Shown here piece after piece: positions 44,344 to 53,540 of a stretch of DNA of 64,000 nt (position 1 is the stretch's first letter; every line of letters begins with the position of its first letter). The notes under the pieces are model-generated. The model was not told the DNA's origin. It did not search any database and saw only the letters and a list, made by a program, of their open reading frames with translations. The position numbers were made by a program, and so were the translations under genes. Location: positions 977,501-1,041,500 of the forward strand of contig NZ_CP136628.1 in the NCBI RefSeq assembly GCF_032918005.1, given 5' to 3'. The DNA is from Bradyrhizobium sp. NDS-1. Its GTDB lineage: Bacteria > Pseudomonadota > Alphaproteobacteria > Rhizobiales > Xanthobacteraceae.

Positions 44344-44679
44344 ATGCCCGGCCAGTATGACAAGCGCAGACTGAAACGCGACCTGATGGTCGCCTGTTCG
44401 CTGTTCGCGGCGGGCGTCGTGGTGTCGGGAATGTCGCTCGCACAAATCCGAGCCCAGAGCCGGATGGAATTGGCGCAGGCGACGCAGCCGCTCCAGGGCA
44501 CGCCGTCCGACGATCAGAACAAGCCCGCGGAAGCCAAGCCCGGCGGCGACCGGCCGACCACGCCGGCGCCCGAGCCGGCGCGGCCCGATTCCCAGACGCA
44601 GGGCGCGGCGGGTGCCGCCAAGCCGGCATTGCCGCCAGCTCCGCCCGAGAAGATCGCGCCGCCGATGGACAAGAAGTAG
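44344..44679 (+). CDS. Hypothetical membrane-anchored protein, Pro-rich
   Basis: A 111-residue protein. A single hydrophobic segment (DLMVACSLFAAGVVVSGMSLA, about residues 14-33) is followed by a disordered tail rich in Pro, Ala and Gln, ending PPEKIAPPMDKK. It is probably an inner-membrane anchor with a periplasmic tail, or an uncleaved signal. I recognise no family. ATG 44344 follows AAAGGCGG. It converges with the homospermidine synthase gene. Confidence 0.6.
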   Translation: MPGQYDKRRLKRDLMVACSLFAAGVVVSGMSLAQIRAQSRMELAQATQPLQGTPSDDQNKPAEAKPGGDRPTTPAPEPARPDSQTQGAAGAAKPALPPAPPEKIAPPMDKK

Positions 44680-44696
44680 GCCTCTCCGAGAGAGGC
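44680..44696. terminator. Short hairpin between convergent genes
   Basis: GCCTCTC (44680-44686) pairs with GAGAGGC (44690-44696) around CGA, between the stop codons of two convergent genes. No T-run. Confidence 0.45.
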
Positions 44697-44700
44697 GCCC

Positions 44701-46143
44701 TCACCGCACCAGAACGTTCTTGAACTGCCACGGATCAGACGTGTCGATATCTTCCGGAAACAGTCCGGGACGATCCGTCAGCGGCGTCCAGTCGGTATAG
44801 AAGCCCTTCACCGGGCCGAGATAGGGCAGCTGGATTTCCAGCAGACGATCGAAATCCATCTCGTCGGCTTCGACGATGCCTTCGTTCGGGTTTTCCAGCG
44901 CCCACACCATGCCGCCGAGCACGGCGGAGGTCACCTGCAGGCCGGTGGCGTTCTGATAGGGCGCGAGCGCGCGGGTCTCTTCGATCGAGAGCTGCGAGCC
45001 GTACCAGTACGCATTCTTGTCATGGCCGAACAGCAGCACGCCGAGCTCGTCGATGCCGTCGACGATCTCGTTCTCGTCGAGGATGTGGTGCTTCTCCTGC
45101 ATCTTGGCGGCGCGGCCGAACATTTCATGCAGCGACAGCACGGCATCGTCGGCGGGGTGATAGGCATAGTGGCAGGTCGGCCGGTAGACCGCCGTGCCCG
45201 AGGCGTCACGCACCGTGAAGTAATCGGCGATCGAGATCGACTCGTTGTGGGTGACGAGGAAGCCGTATTGCGCGCCGCGGGTCGGGCACCAGGTGCGCAC
45301 GCGCGTGTTGGCGCCGGGCTGCATCAGATAGATGGCGGCGCCGCAACCGGCCTCGTGGGTCCGCGCATTCTCGGGCATCCATTTCTCATGAGTGCCCCAG
45401 CCGAGCTCGGACGGCTGCACGCCTTCCGACAGGAAGCCTTCCACCGACCAGGTATTGACGAAAACATCCGGTTCTTTCGGCTTCTTGGAGCGCTGGGTGT
45501 CGCGTTCGGCGATGTGGATGCCCTTGATGCCGGCCTGCCGCATCAGGTCAGCCCATTCGGCCTTGGTCTTGGGCTTGGGCGCATTGAGCTTCAGATCGGC
45601 GGCGACGTTGAGCAGCGCCTGCTTGACGAAAAAGGAGACCATGCCGGGATTGGCGCCGCAGCAGGAGACGGCCGTGGTCGAGCCCGCCGGGCGCGCCTTC
45701 TTGGCGGCCAGCGTCACCTCGCGCAGCGCGTAATTGGAGCGCGCTTCCGGCCCCTTCGACGAATCGAAATAGAAGCCGAGCCAGGGCTCGTTGACGGTGT
45801 CGATGTAGAGCGCGCCGAGCTCGTTGCAGAGCTCCATGATGTCGGTGGAGCCGGTGTCGACCGAGAGATTGACGCAAAAGCCCTGGCCGCCGCCTTCGGT
45901 GAGCAGCGGGGTCAGCAACTCCCGATAATTGTCCCTGGTCACCGCCTTCTGGATGAAGCGGACATTGTGCTTCTCGCAATGTGCCTTGCGGCCCTCGTCC
46001 TTGGGATCGATCACGGTGACGCGCGACTTGTCGTAGTCGAGATGCCGCTCGATGAGCGGCAACGTGCCTTTGCCGATGGAGCCGAAGCCGACCATGACGA
46101 TGGGACCGGTGATCTTCGCGTAGATCTGCGAGGTGGGGCTCAT
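44701..46143 (-). CDS. hss: Homospermidine synthase
   Basis: A 480-residue NAD-dependent enzyme that joins two putrescines into sym-homospermidine. The Rossmann motif VMVGFGSIGKGTLPLIERH is near residue 16, and the family-typical NEPWLGFYFD, CGANPGMVSFF and WGTHEKWMPENAR follow. Homospermidine is a major polyamine in rhizobia. The putrescine donor can come from the decarboxylase encoded 1.3 kb upstream on the same strand. ATG 46143 is preferred to a longer frame by a purine-rich site (GGAGAAA). Confidence 0.94.
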   Translation of the reverse strand: MSPTSQIYAKITGPIVMVGFGSIGKGTLPLIERHLDYDKSRVTVIDPKDEGRKAHCEKHNVRFIQKAVTRDNYRELLTPLLTEGGGQGFCVNLSVDTGSTDIMELCNELGALYIDTVNEPWLGFYFDSSKGPEARSNYALREVTLAAKKARPAGSTTAVSCCGANPGMVSFFVKQALLNVAADLKLNAPKPKTKAEWADLMRQAGIKGIHIAERDTQRSKKPKEPDVFVNTWSVEGFLSEGVQPSELGWGTHEKWMPENARTHEAGCGAAIYLMQPGANTRVRTWCPTRGAQYGFLVTHNESISIADYFTVRDASGTAVYRPTCHYAYHPADDAVLSLHEMFGRAAKMQEKHHILDENEIVDGIDELGVLLFGHDKNAYWYGSQLSIEETRALAPYQNATGLQVTSAVLGGMVWALENPNEGIVEADEMDFDRLLEIQLPYLGPVKGFYTDWTPLTDRPGLFPEDIDTSDPWQFKNVLVR

Positions 46144-46205
46144 GGGATGGTTTCTCCGGAACGTGCTGGCAGGCAAACGGTGGGTGGATCAGGCGCTGCG
46201 GCGCT

Positions 46206-46595
46206 TCAGATGCTGCGGCGCTTGGCGGTGGCTTCGATCTCGACCTTCATCTCGGGCTTGTACAGCGCCGAGACGACGAGAAGCGTGGCGGCGGGGCGGA
46301 TGTCGCCGAGGACTTCGCCGCAGACGGCGAAATGCGCGTCTGCGTCCTTGATGTCGGTAAGGTAGTAGGTCACGCGGACGATGTCGGCCATCTCGAAGCC
46401 GCCCTCCTTCAGGGCAGCTTCGATGGTCTTGAAGCAGTTGCGTGACTGGCTCGTGACATCAGCCGGCATCGTCATCGTGGTGTAGTCATAGCCCGTGGTT
46501 CCCGCGACGAAGGCGAACTCGCCGTCGATCACGGCGCGGCTGTAGCCGGCGGTTTTCTCGAACGGGGAGCCAGTGGAAATCAGGCGACGGGACAT
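46206..46595 (-). CDS. RidA family protein
   Basis: A 129-residue Rid-superfamily protein. The fold pattern FVAGTTGYDYTTMTMP, then ADIVRVTYYLTDIKDADAH and IRPAATLLVVSALYKPEMKVEIEATA, includes the conserved Arg (IRPAAT) that binds a carboxylate. RidA enzymes hydrolyse reactive enamine/imine intermediates formed by PLP enzymes. A PLP-dependent decarboxylase is encoded close by, so protection of the polyamine route is a reasonable inference. It is 62 bases upstream of hss. Confidence 0.88.
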   Translation of the reverse strand: MSRRLISTGSPFEKTAGYSRAVIDGEFAFVAGTTGYDYTTMTMPADVTSQSRNCFKTIEAALKEGGFEMADIVRVTYYLTDIKDADAHFAVCGEVLGDIRPAATLLVVSALYKPEMKVEIEATAKRRSI

Positions 46596-46741
46596 GTCTT
46601 GGGCCTCGACTGACGGGAGGATTTCGCGGGGTTAAAGGGCGTTTCCGGCGCCTGCGCAACCCCAAACGAACGGGCTTAGCGCAGGCGTGGCCGGGCCGTG
46701 CCGCTCGCGGCGGCTTCGGTCGCCACCATCATGGCGATCCC

Positions 46742-47329
46742 TCAGGCCGCGCGCGCGTGGAGCGCGCGAACCGACCTCCGTTTGGGCAGGGGCGCGCCGG
46801 TCGGGACGATCATCCCCGCGGCGCCGTCGAGCGCGCCTTCCGCGAACTCGATCGCCAGCAGGCGGTCGCGCTCGAACGGGCCGGGCAGCGACAGCGCGCC
46901 GGTCTTCTCGCCCGAGAAGCCGAAGCGGGCGTAATAGGGCGCGTCGCCGAGCAGGATCACGGCGGCATGGCCGCGCGCCCGGGCGGCGGCCAGCGCTTGA
47001 TGCATCAGCGCGGCGCCGATCCCGAGCTCGCGGAAGGCAGGGTCGACCGCCAGCGGTCCGAGGACCAGAGCGGGCCTGCCTCCGGCGCTGACGTGCCACA
47101 GCCGCACGGTTCCCACGAGCTTGCCCTCGCGCACCGCCGACAGGGCAAGGCCTGTGGCGGGCGCACGTCCGTCACGCAGGCGCTGGCAGGTGCGGCCATG
47201 GCGGTTCTCGCCAAAGCAGGCATCGAGCAGCGCTTCACGCATCGCGACGTCGGCAGCACGTTCCGCACGGATCACGAACGGAGCGGCTTTCGAGGTGAGG
47301 GCGATCTGTGGCTTCCGAAAAGCGGTCAT
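46742..47329 (-). CDS. GNAT-family N-acetyltransferase (YhbS-like)
   Basis: A 195-residue acetyltransferase. The core beta-4/alpha-3 region LVLGPLAVDPAFRELGIGAALM carries a variant of the R/QxxGxG/A motif, and the following VILLGDAPYYARFGFS matches the YhbS subgroup. It lies between decarboxylase and RidA genes on the same strand. Polyamine N-acetylation would fit the context, but the subgroup has many substrates and the assignment is open. Confidence 0.82.
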   Translation of the reverse strand: MTAFRKPQIALTSKAAPFVIRAERAADVAMREALLDACFGENRHGRTCQRLRDGRAPATGLALSAVREGKLVGTVRLWHVSAGGRPALVLGPLAVDPAFRELGIGAALMHQALAAARARGHAAVILLGDAPYYARFGFSGEKTGALSLPGPFERDRLLAIEFAEGALDGAAGMIVPTGAPLPKRRSVRALHARAA

Positions 47330-47462
47330 GGCGCGTCAATCCCCGCTTGAACGGACGTGCGAGCGGCACGCCAGTTCAAGACGTCGTCAGATATCGAGAT
47401 GTGGAGGAGGAGCCGGCAAGCCGGCTCCCGGGTTCGTCAGGCCTCGGAGAAAGAGAGGCGGA

Positions 47463-48605
47463 TCAGATGTGGTACGTCCGCAGCGGCGGGATGCCGTTGA
47501 ACGCCACCGACGAGTAGGTCGACGTATAGGCCCCGGTGCCTTCGATCAGCACCTTGTCGCCGATCTCCAACGTGACGGGGAGCGGATACGGGCTCTTCTC
47601 GTACAGCACGTCGGCGCTGTCGCAGGTCGGACCTGCGAGCACGCACGGCGTCATGTCCGCGCCGTCGTGACGGGTGCGGATGGCATAGCGGATCGACTCG
47701 TCCATGGTCTCGGCGAGACCGCCGAACTTGCCGATGTCCAGATAGACCCAGCGCACCTCGTCCTCGTCGCTCTTCTTCGAGATGAGCACGACCTCGGATT
47801 CGATGATGCCGGCGTTACCCACCATGCCGCGGCCCGGCTCGATGATGGTCTCCGGAATCTGGTTGCCGAAGTGCTTGCGCAGCGCGCGGAAGATCGAGCG
47901 GCCGTAGGTGACGACCGGCGGCACGTCCTTCAGGTACTTGGTCGGGAAGCCGCCGCCCATGTTGACCATGGACAGGTTGATGCCGCGCTCGGCGCAGTCG
48001 CGGAACACCTGCGAGGCCATCGCCAGCGCACGGTCCCACGCCTTCACCTTGCGTTGCTGCGAGCCGACATGGAACGAGATGCCGCACGGCTCCAGGCCCA
48101 GGCGCTTGGCAACGTCGAGCACCTCGACGGCCATTTCCGGGTCGCAGCCGAACTTGCGCGACAGCGGCCACTCGGCGCCGGCGCAGTCATAGAGGATGCG
48201 GCAGAACACCTTCGCGCCGGGGGCGGCTCGGGCGATCTTCTCGACCTCGGCGGAGCAATCGACCGCGAACAGCCGGATGCCGAGCGCGAAGGCGCGCGCG
48301 ATGTCGCGCTCCTTCTTGATCGTGTTGCCGAAGGAGATGCGGTCGGGCGTCGCACCCGCGGCCAGCGCCATCTCGATCTCGGCGACCGTCGCGGTGTCGA
48401 AGCAGGAGCCCATGGACGCGAGCAGCGACAGCACTTCCGGCGCCGGGTTCGCCTTGACGGCATAGAACACGCGGCTGTCGGGCAGCGCCTTGGCGAAGGT
48501 CTGGTAATTGTCGCGCACGACTTCGAGGTCGACCACGAGGCAAGGCTCGGTGTCCTGGCCCTCGCTGCGGCGGTTGCGCAGGAATTCCTGAATGCGTTCG
48601 GTCAT
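47463..48605 (-). CDS. Ornithine/lysine decarboxylase, fold type III
   Basis: A 380-residue PLP-dependent decarboxylase of the alanine-racemase fold. The PLP lysine is K51 in FYAVKANPAPEVL, the phosphate-binding GGGFP and EPGRGMVG loops are present, and the catalytic cysteine lies in GPTCDSADVLYE near residue 322. Such enzymes make putrescine (or cadaverine) from ornithine (or lysine). With homospermidine synthase on the same strand, it forms a short polyamine pathway. A long structured leader precedes it, pointing to RNA-level control. Confidence 0.93.
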   Translation of the reverse strand: MTERIQEFLRNRRSEGQDTEPCLVVDLEVVRDNYQTFAKALPDSRVFYAVKANPAPEVLSLLASMGSCFDTATVAEIEMALAAGATPDRISFGNTIKKERDIARAFALGIRLFAVDCSAEVEKIARAAPGAKVFCRILYDCAGAEWPLSRKFGCDPEMAVEVLDVAKRLGLEPCGISFHVGSQQRKVKAWDRALAMASQVFRDCAERGINLSMVNMGGGFPTKYLKDVPPVVTYGRSIFRALRKHFGNQIPETIIEPGRGMVGNAGIIESEVVLISKKSDEDEVRWVYLDIGKFGGLAETMDESIRYAIRTRHDGADMTPCVLAGPTCDSADVLYEKSPYPLPVTLEIGDKVLIEGTGAYTSTYSSVAFNGIPPLRTYHI

Positions 48606-48779
48606 AGCACTCTCCCAAACGGCCCAGCGACGGGGATCCGTTCAAAAAATGTCGTCGGATAAGCGCCCCGGCCAGATCGCGCGATGGAGGCGCGACGAGC
48701 CAAAGACTCAAATCAGACTGTGCTGCCGTGGATTGGTTGGGAATTTCCCGCCCGCACACCTGGCAATGAAGGACAAGCC

Positions 48780-48960
48780 TTTTCAGTAGCCCGCGCCGGC
48801 GTTGGAATGCCGGTAGAGACCAAAAAAGCCCGATCCGTCGTTGCTTTAAGTCGCGTCCCCCGTTGAGAGCGGGGTGCGCCGGTTCGCCTCCGGCTGCCAG
48901 TCACGGTTGCAAAAAGTGAAGTCACCTTCGACAAGGCATCTCTTGAGAGAGATGCTGGAC
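48780..48960 (-). ncRNA. Structured leader RNA of the decarboxylase gene (speF-like)
   Basis: The minus strand upstream of the decarboxylase has several strong hairpins: gcatctct/agagatgc, gccgg-aggcgaa-ccggc, ccccg-ctctcaa-cgggg and ccggc-attccaac-gccgg. The spacing is compact and the region contains no convincing gene. Rhizobiales ornithine decarboxylase genes are known to have a conserved leader, the speF motif, and this region is a likely member. The boundaries are approximate, and the leader may extend beyond 49000. Confidence 0.5.
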
Positions 48961-49272
48961 GCTCCGGGTTTGCTTTCGTCTTCCGGCTATGAGCCTTCCG
49001 ACTTCCGCACTTCCGAAGAGCCCCTCGGCTTCTTCACCCCTTGGCGGCTGTCCGGCCTCTTGTCCGGATACCTACCGACTGACACACGACCACAGGCACG
49101 TGCGAAATTGGGCAAGAGCGCACATAAGCGTTTTGACTCTGCTTCGCAAGAATTTTTTTAGGCTGAGAACAGAATTGCCTAACATCTGCTTGCGCAGTGT
49201 TGCGCGAGCGACGCGGAAGATGAACGGGCGTTAAGTTTTCAAGCCGGCGCGAGCGTCATGCGCGCGCGTGCG
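48961..49272. other. Gap without a supported gene
   Basis: Between the structured leader and the next small gene there is no frame with a good start and protein-like composition. It probably contains the promoter and 5' end of the decarboxylase leader on the minus strand. Confidence 0.5.
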
Positions 49273-49527
49273 TCAGCCGCGCTTCGTGAACGGCTCGATG
49301 CGCTGAGCTGCGCGGATGAAGGCGGTCATCACCAGCACGCCGAGTGCGAACAGCACGGCCTGCAGGATGTGCGTGCCCTGATCGCCGAGCCCGAACAGGA
49401 TCGCGAGTGCCCAGCCGCCCGCAAAGGCCGCGCCGAACACTTCGGCGCCGATCAGGATGGCGGCGCTGATGACCGTGATGACGCTTGGCCAGGCGATCTG
49501 ACGGGAAGACGAGGAAGGCGCGTTCAT
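49273..49527 (-). CDS. Small two-helix membrane protein, hypothetical
   Basis: An 84-residue protein with two hydrophobic segments (VITVISAAILIGAEVFGAAFAGGW and ILQAVLFALGVLVMTAFI) and a basic C-terminus (AAQRIEPFTKRG). It is an inner-membrane protein of unknown function. ATG 49527 gives a natural N-terminus (MNAPSSSSRQ). It is divergent from the M3 peptidase gene. Confidence 0.65.
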   Translation of the reverse strand: MNAPSSSSRQIAWPSVITVISAAILIGAEVFGAAFAGGWALAILFGLGDQGTHILQAVLFALGVLVMTAFIRAAQRIEPFTKRG

Positions 49528-49667
49528 GAGCTCAGGGGTCCGTGGTCCAATCGAGGGCCGCAATCTCCCCGAAAAGGCGGGCGGGAGCAAGGCCAAATGG
49601 CCCAAAAAAGCCCCATCGCGTGCTATAGCTGGCCGCAACAATCGACCCATGAAAACCGGGACTTGCG

Positions 49668-51749
49668 ATGTCAGAACCCCGCCAAACTACGGACTCCGAG
49701 ACCAATCCGCTGCTGAAGGCCTGGGTAACGCCGTTTGCGACCCCGCCCTTCGACGAGATCGAGCCGGAGCACTTCCTCCCGGCCTTCGAGCAGGCCTTCG
49801 CCGACCACTCCGCCGAGATCGCGGCGATCACCAACGATCCCGCCGCGCCCGACTTCGCCAACACCATCACGGCGCTGGAGCGCTCGGGCAAGCTCTTGAG
49901 CAAAGTTGCGGCAGTCTTCTACGACCTCGTCTCGGCGCATTCCAACCCGGCCATCCTGGAGATCGACAAAGAGGTTTCCTTGCGGATGGCGCGGCACTGG
50001 AATCCGATCATGATGAACGCCGTGCTGTTTGGTCGCATCGCCCAGCTGCATGAGAACCGCGCCAGTCTCGGTCTCACCCCCGAGCAGCTCCGCCTCGTGG
50101 AGCGCACCTACACCCGCTTCCATCGCGCCGGCGCCGGCCTCTCCGAGGAGGCCAAGACGCGGATGGCCGAGATCAACGAGAAGCTGGCCCAGCTCGGCAC
50201 CGGCTTCAGCCATCATCTGCTCGGCGACGAGCAGGACTGGTTCATGGAGCTCGGCGAGGCCGATCGCCAGGGCCTGCCGGAGAGCTTCGTCGCCAGCGCC
50301 AAGGCTGCGGCGGAAGAGCGCGGCATGGAAGGCAAGGCCATCGTCACGCTGTCGCGCTCCTCGGTCGAACAGTTCCTGAAGAGCTCGGCCCGGCGCGACC
50401 TGCGCGAGAAGGTCTACAAGGCTTTCATTGCGCGGGGCGACAACGGCAATGCCAACGACAACAACGGCACCATCGTCGAGATACTGAAGCTGCGCGAAGA
50501 GAGCGCGAACCTCCTGGGCTATCCGACCTACGCCGCCTACCGGCTCGAGGATTCCATGGCCAAGACGCCGGACGCGGTGCGGGGCCTGTTGGAGCGGGTC
50601 TGGAAGCCCGCGCGCGCCCGGGCGCTCGCCGACCGCGACGAGATGCAGGCTCTGATCACGGAGGAGGGCGGCAATTTCAGGCTCGCTCCCTGGGACTGGC
50701 GCTTCTACGCCGAGAAGCTGCGCCTGCAGCGCGCCAATTTCGACGACGCGGCGATCAAGCCGTATCTTTCGCTCGACCACATGATCGAAGCCGCCTTCGA
50801 TTGTGCCACGCGCCTGTTCGGGATCACCTTCGAGGAGCGCAAGGACGTTCCGGTCTGGCACCCCGACGTCCGGGTCTGGGAGGTCAAGGGCTCCGACGGC
50901 AAGCACAAGGCGCTGTTCTATGGCGACTACTTCGCCCGGCCGTCGAAGCGCTCCGGCGCCTGGATGACCTCGCTGCGCGATCAGCAGAAGCTCGACGGCG
51001 ACGTCGCCCCGCTCGTCCTCAATATCTGCAATTTTGCCAAGGGAGCCGGCGGCGAGCCTTCGCTGCTGTCGCCTGACGACGCCCGCACCCTGTTCCACGA
51101 GTTCGGCCACGGCCTGCACGGCATGCTCTCCAACGTGACCTATCCGTCGCTGTCGGGCACCTCCGTCTTCACCGACTTCGTCGAGCTGCCTTCGCAGCTC
51201 TACGAGCACTGGCAGGAGCGGCCCGAGGTGCTGCAGAAGTTCGCCCGTCACTACCAGACCGGCGAGCCGCTGCCGGACGAGCTGTTGCAACGGTTCCTTG
51301 CCGCGCGAAAATTCAACCAGGGCTTTGCCACGGTCGAGTTCGTCTCCTCGGCACTGGTGGACCTCGAATTCCACACCCAGCCGGCTTCCGCTGCGCAGGA
51401 TGTCCGTGCCTTCGAGAGACGCGAGCTGGAGAAGATCGGCATGCCCGAGGAGATCGCGCTGCGTCACCGCCCGACGCAGTTCGGTCACATCTTCACCGGC
51501 GACCACTATGCTGCTGGCTATTACAGCTACATGTGGTCGGAGGTGATGGACGCCGACGCCTTCGGCGCGTTCGAGGAGGCCGGTGACATCTTCGATCCGG
51601 CGGTGGCCAAACGCCTGCACGACGATATCTACGCGAGCGGCGGATCGGTCGATCCGGAAGCGGCCTATGAGGCCTTCCGCGGCCGCCCGCCCGAGCCGGA
51701 CGCGCTGCTCCGCCGCCGCGGCCTGCTCGACAACGCCAAGGCAGCCTGA
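49668..51749 (+). CDS. M3-family metallopeptidase (oligopeptidase A / Dcp type)
   Basis: A 693-residue cytoplasmic zinc peptidase. The zinc motif HEFGH has H477, E478 and H481 followed by GLHGML, with the downstream Glu ligand in DFVELPSQLYEHW. No signal peptide is present. The length is that of oligopeptidase A and dipeptidyl carboxypeptidase. It probably degrades short peptides, including cleaved signal peptides. Its stop overlaps the start of the DUF1007 gene (TGATGA), so it begins a coupled three-gene run. Confidence 0.94.
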   Translation: MSEPRQTTDSETNPLLKAWVTPFATPPFDEIEPEHFLPAFEQAFADHSAEIAAITNDPAAPDFANTITALERSGKLLSKVAAVFYDLVSAHSNPAILEIDKEVSLRMARHWNPIMMNAVLFGRIAQLHENRASLGLTPEQLRLVERTYTRFHRAGAGLSEEAKTRMAEINEKLAQLGTGFSHHLLGDEQDWFMELGEADRQGLPESFVASAKAAAEERGMEGKAIVTLSRSSVEQFLKSSARRDLREKVYKAFIARGDNGNANDNNGTIVEILKLREESANLLGYPTYAAYRLEDSMAKTPDAVRGLLERVWKPARARALADRDEMQALITEEGGNFRLAPWDWRFYAEKLRLQRANFDDAAIKPYLSLDHMIEAAFDCATRLFGITFEERKDVPVWHPDVRVWEVKGSDGKHKALFYGDYFARPSKRSGAWMTSLRDQQKLDGDVAPLVLNICNFAKGAGGEPSLLSPDDARTLFHEFGHGLHGMLSNVTYPSLSGTSVFTDFVELPSQLYEHWQERPEVLQKFARHYQTGEPLPDELLQRFLAARKFNQGFATVEFVSSALVDLEFHTQPASAAQDVRAFERRELEKIGMPEEIALRHRPTQFGHIFTGDHYAAGYYSYMWSEVMDADAFGAFEEAGDIFDPAVAKRLHDDIYASGGSVDPEAAYEAFRGRPPEPDALLRRRGLLDNAKAA

Positions 51750-52387
51750 TGAATATGCGCCGCCTGTTCGGATGGCTGCTCGCCGCCGCGACGATGCTCA
51801 CGGCGGGCGCGGCGAGCGCGCATCCCCATGTCTGGATCACCGCGACCAGCGAGCTGCTCTACGCGGCCGACGGCACCGTCACCGGCGTCCGCCATGCATG
51901 GACTTTCGACGACATGTTCTCGACCTATGCGGTGCAGGGGCTCGAGAGCAAGACCAAGGGCGCCTATACGCGCGAGGAGCTCGGGCCGCTGGCGCAGACC
52001 AATGTCGAGTCGCTGAAGGAATATGCCTACTTCACCTTTGCGCGGGCCGATGGCAAGAAGGAGCGCTTCCAGGAGCCGGTCGACTATTTCCTCGACTACA
52101 AGGACACCGTGCTGACGCTGCACTTCACGCTGCCGCTGAAGAACCCCGTCAAGCCCAAGCAACTGGTGCTCGAAGTGTTCGACCGTTCCTTCTTCATCGA
52201 CTTCAAGATGGCCAAGGACAATCCGGTCAAGCTGGTCGGCGCGCCCGCCGGCTGCCAGACGAAGCTCGAGCGGCCGAATGACGGCACCGCCAGTGCGCAG
52301 AAGCTCAACGAGCAGACCTTCCTGAACGGCGAGAACACCAATTTCGGCATGATGTTCGCCAACAAGATCACGGTGGATTGCCCTTGA
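51749..52387 (+). CDS. DUF1007 exported protein
   Basis: A 212-residue protein with a signal peptide (MNMRRLFGWLLAAATMLTAGAASA) followed at once by HPHVWITATSELLYA, the hallmark of DUF1007. The His pair directly after the cleavage site could bind a metal ion. DUF1007 genes are commonly coupled to NicO-type nickel/cobalt exporters, as here. The protein is periplasmic and probably supports metal handling; this rests on gene neighbourhood, not on a tested activity. Confidence 0.87.
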   Translation: MNMRRLFGWLLAAATMLTAGAASAHPHVWITATSELLYAADGTVTGVRHAWTFDDMFSTYAVQGLESKTKGAYTREELGPLAQTNVESLKEYAYFTFARADGKKERFQEPVDYFLDYKDTVLTLHFTLPLKNPVKPKQLVLEVFDRSFFIDFKMAKDNPVKLVGAPAGCQTKLERPNDGTASAQKLNEQTFLNGENTNFGMMFANKITVDCP

Positions 52388-53487
52388 TCGGTCCTCTTCG
52401 ATCCCCGCTCGCCCGCGGGCTTCTCGCCTGCGCCGTGGTTGTCGTCGTGCTCGGGGTGGCGGACGCCGCGCTTCACGATGTCCTCGCGCAAAATCCCTTT
52501 GGCGCGCCGCGTCCGGCGCAGGCGGCCCAGCCCGAGGCGGGCGGCTTGATCGGCTGGCTCCTGGCAAAACAGTCGGAATTCTATCGCCAGATGTCGACGA
52601 CGATCCGGGCAGCGAAGTCCGACGGGTCGGCAGTGTGGACGCTGCTGTTCATCTCGTTCGCCTACGGCATCTTCCACGCCGCCGGCCCCGGCCACGGCAA
52701 GGCGGTGATCGCCTCCTATCTGGTTGCCAACCGCGAGACTGCCCGGCGTGGCATCGCGCTGTCGTTTGCCTCGGCGCTGATGCAGTCGCTGGTAGCGATC
52801 CTGATCGTCGGCATTTCGGCGTGGGTGCTGAACGCGACCGCCAAAACCATGTGCAAGGCGGAAGGGGTCATCGAAATCGCGAGCTACGCCTTGATCGCAC
52901 TGTTCGGGCTGCGCCTCGTCTGGGTCAAGGGCCGCACCTTCATCCGCGCGCTCCAGGCGATCCAGCCGGTGCCGGCAATCGCCGGCGTGCCACATCACCA
53001 TGATCACGACCATCACCATCATCATGATGCGCATGGTCATCATGACCACGACCACGGTCACGCGCATCACCACCACGTGCACGATCATGTCCATGACGAG
53101 CATTGCGGCCATTCCCACGGCCCCACGCCGAGCGAGCTGGCGGGCCCCGGTGGCTGGCGGCGTGGCCTTGCCGCGATCCTCACCGTTGGCATCCGCCCCT
53201 GTTCGGGTGCGATCCTGGTGCTGGTGTTCGCGCTCGCCCAGGGCCTGTTCTGGGCCGGTATTGCCGCGACCCTCCTGATGGGGCTCGGCACTGCGATTAC
53301 GGTCGCGGCGATCGCGGTCGTCGCCGTCTCCGCCAAGGACATCGCCGCTCGCCTCAGCGCGGGGCGGGATGGCGGCGGTGCGCTGTTCATGCGCGGCATC
53401 GAGTTCGCGGCCGCGGGTGTCGTGCTGCTGTTCGGCGCGGGCCTGTTGCTGGGCTATATCGCGGCCGAACGGACGACGTGTTTTTGA
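52384..53487 (+). CDS. NicO-family nickel/cobalt transporter with His-rich loop
   Basis: A 367-residue membrane protein with about six helices. The NicO motif GIFHAAGPGHGKAVIASYL is near residue 97 and IRPCSGAILVLVFAL in the second half. A cytoplasmic loop (about residues 203-245) is almost pure His/Asp, much longer than in many relatives. It starts at TTG 52384 inside the DUF1007 stop, with an in-frame TTG two codons earlier as alternative. RcnA-type members export nickel and cobalt, and others import, so the direction is unknown. Confidence 0.88.
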   Translation: MIGPLRSPLARGLLACAVVVVVLGVADAALHDVLAQNPFGAPRPAQAAQPEAGGLIGWLLAKQSEFYRQMSTTIRAAKSDGSAVWTLLFISFAYGIFHAAGPGHGKAVIASYLVANRETARRGIALSFASALMQSLVAILIVGISAWVLNATAKTMCKAEGVIEIASYALIALFGLRLVWVKGRTFIRALQAIQPVPAIAGVPHHHDHDHHHHHDAHGHHDHDHGHAHHHHVHDHVHDEHCGHSHGPTPSELAGPGGWRRGLAAILTVGIRPCSGAILVLVFALAQGLFWAGIAATLLMGLGTAITVAAIAVVAVSAKDIAARLSAGRDGGGALFMRGIEFAAAGVVLLFGAGLLLGYIAAERTTCF

Positions 53488-53540
53488 GTAGTCTTCGCGG
53501 CTCGCTGCGCTCAGCTAGGCATGACGCTCGTGCACCTGTT

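Noticed and set aside
48868..48902. tRNA-like 3' end (ggttcgcctccgg...)
   Set aside because: No acceptor or anticodon arms pair around it; the stems belong to the leader RNA on the other strand.
48874..49161. 95-residue plus-strand open frame over the decarboxylase leader
   Set aside because: It is antisense to the structured leader, has no ribosome-binding site and has biased composition.
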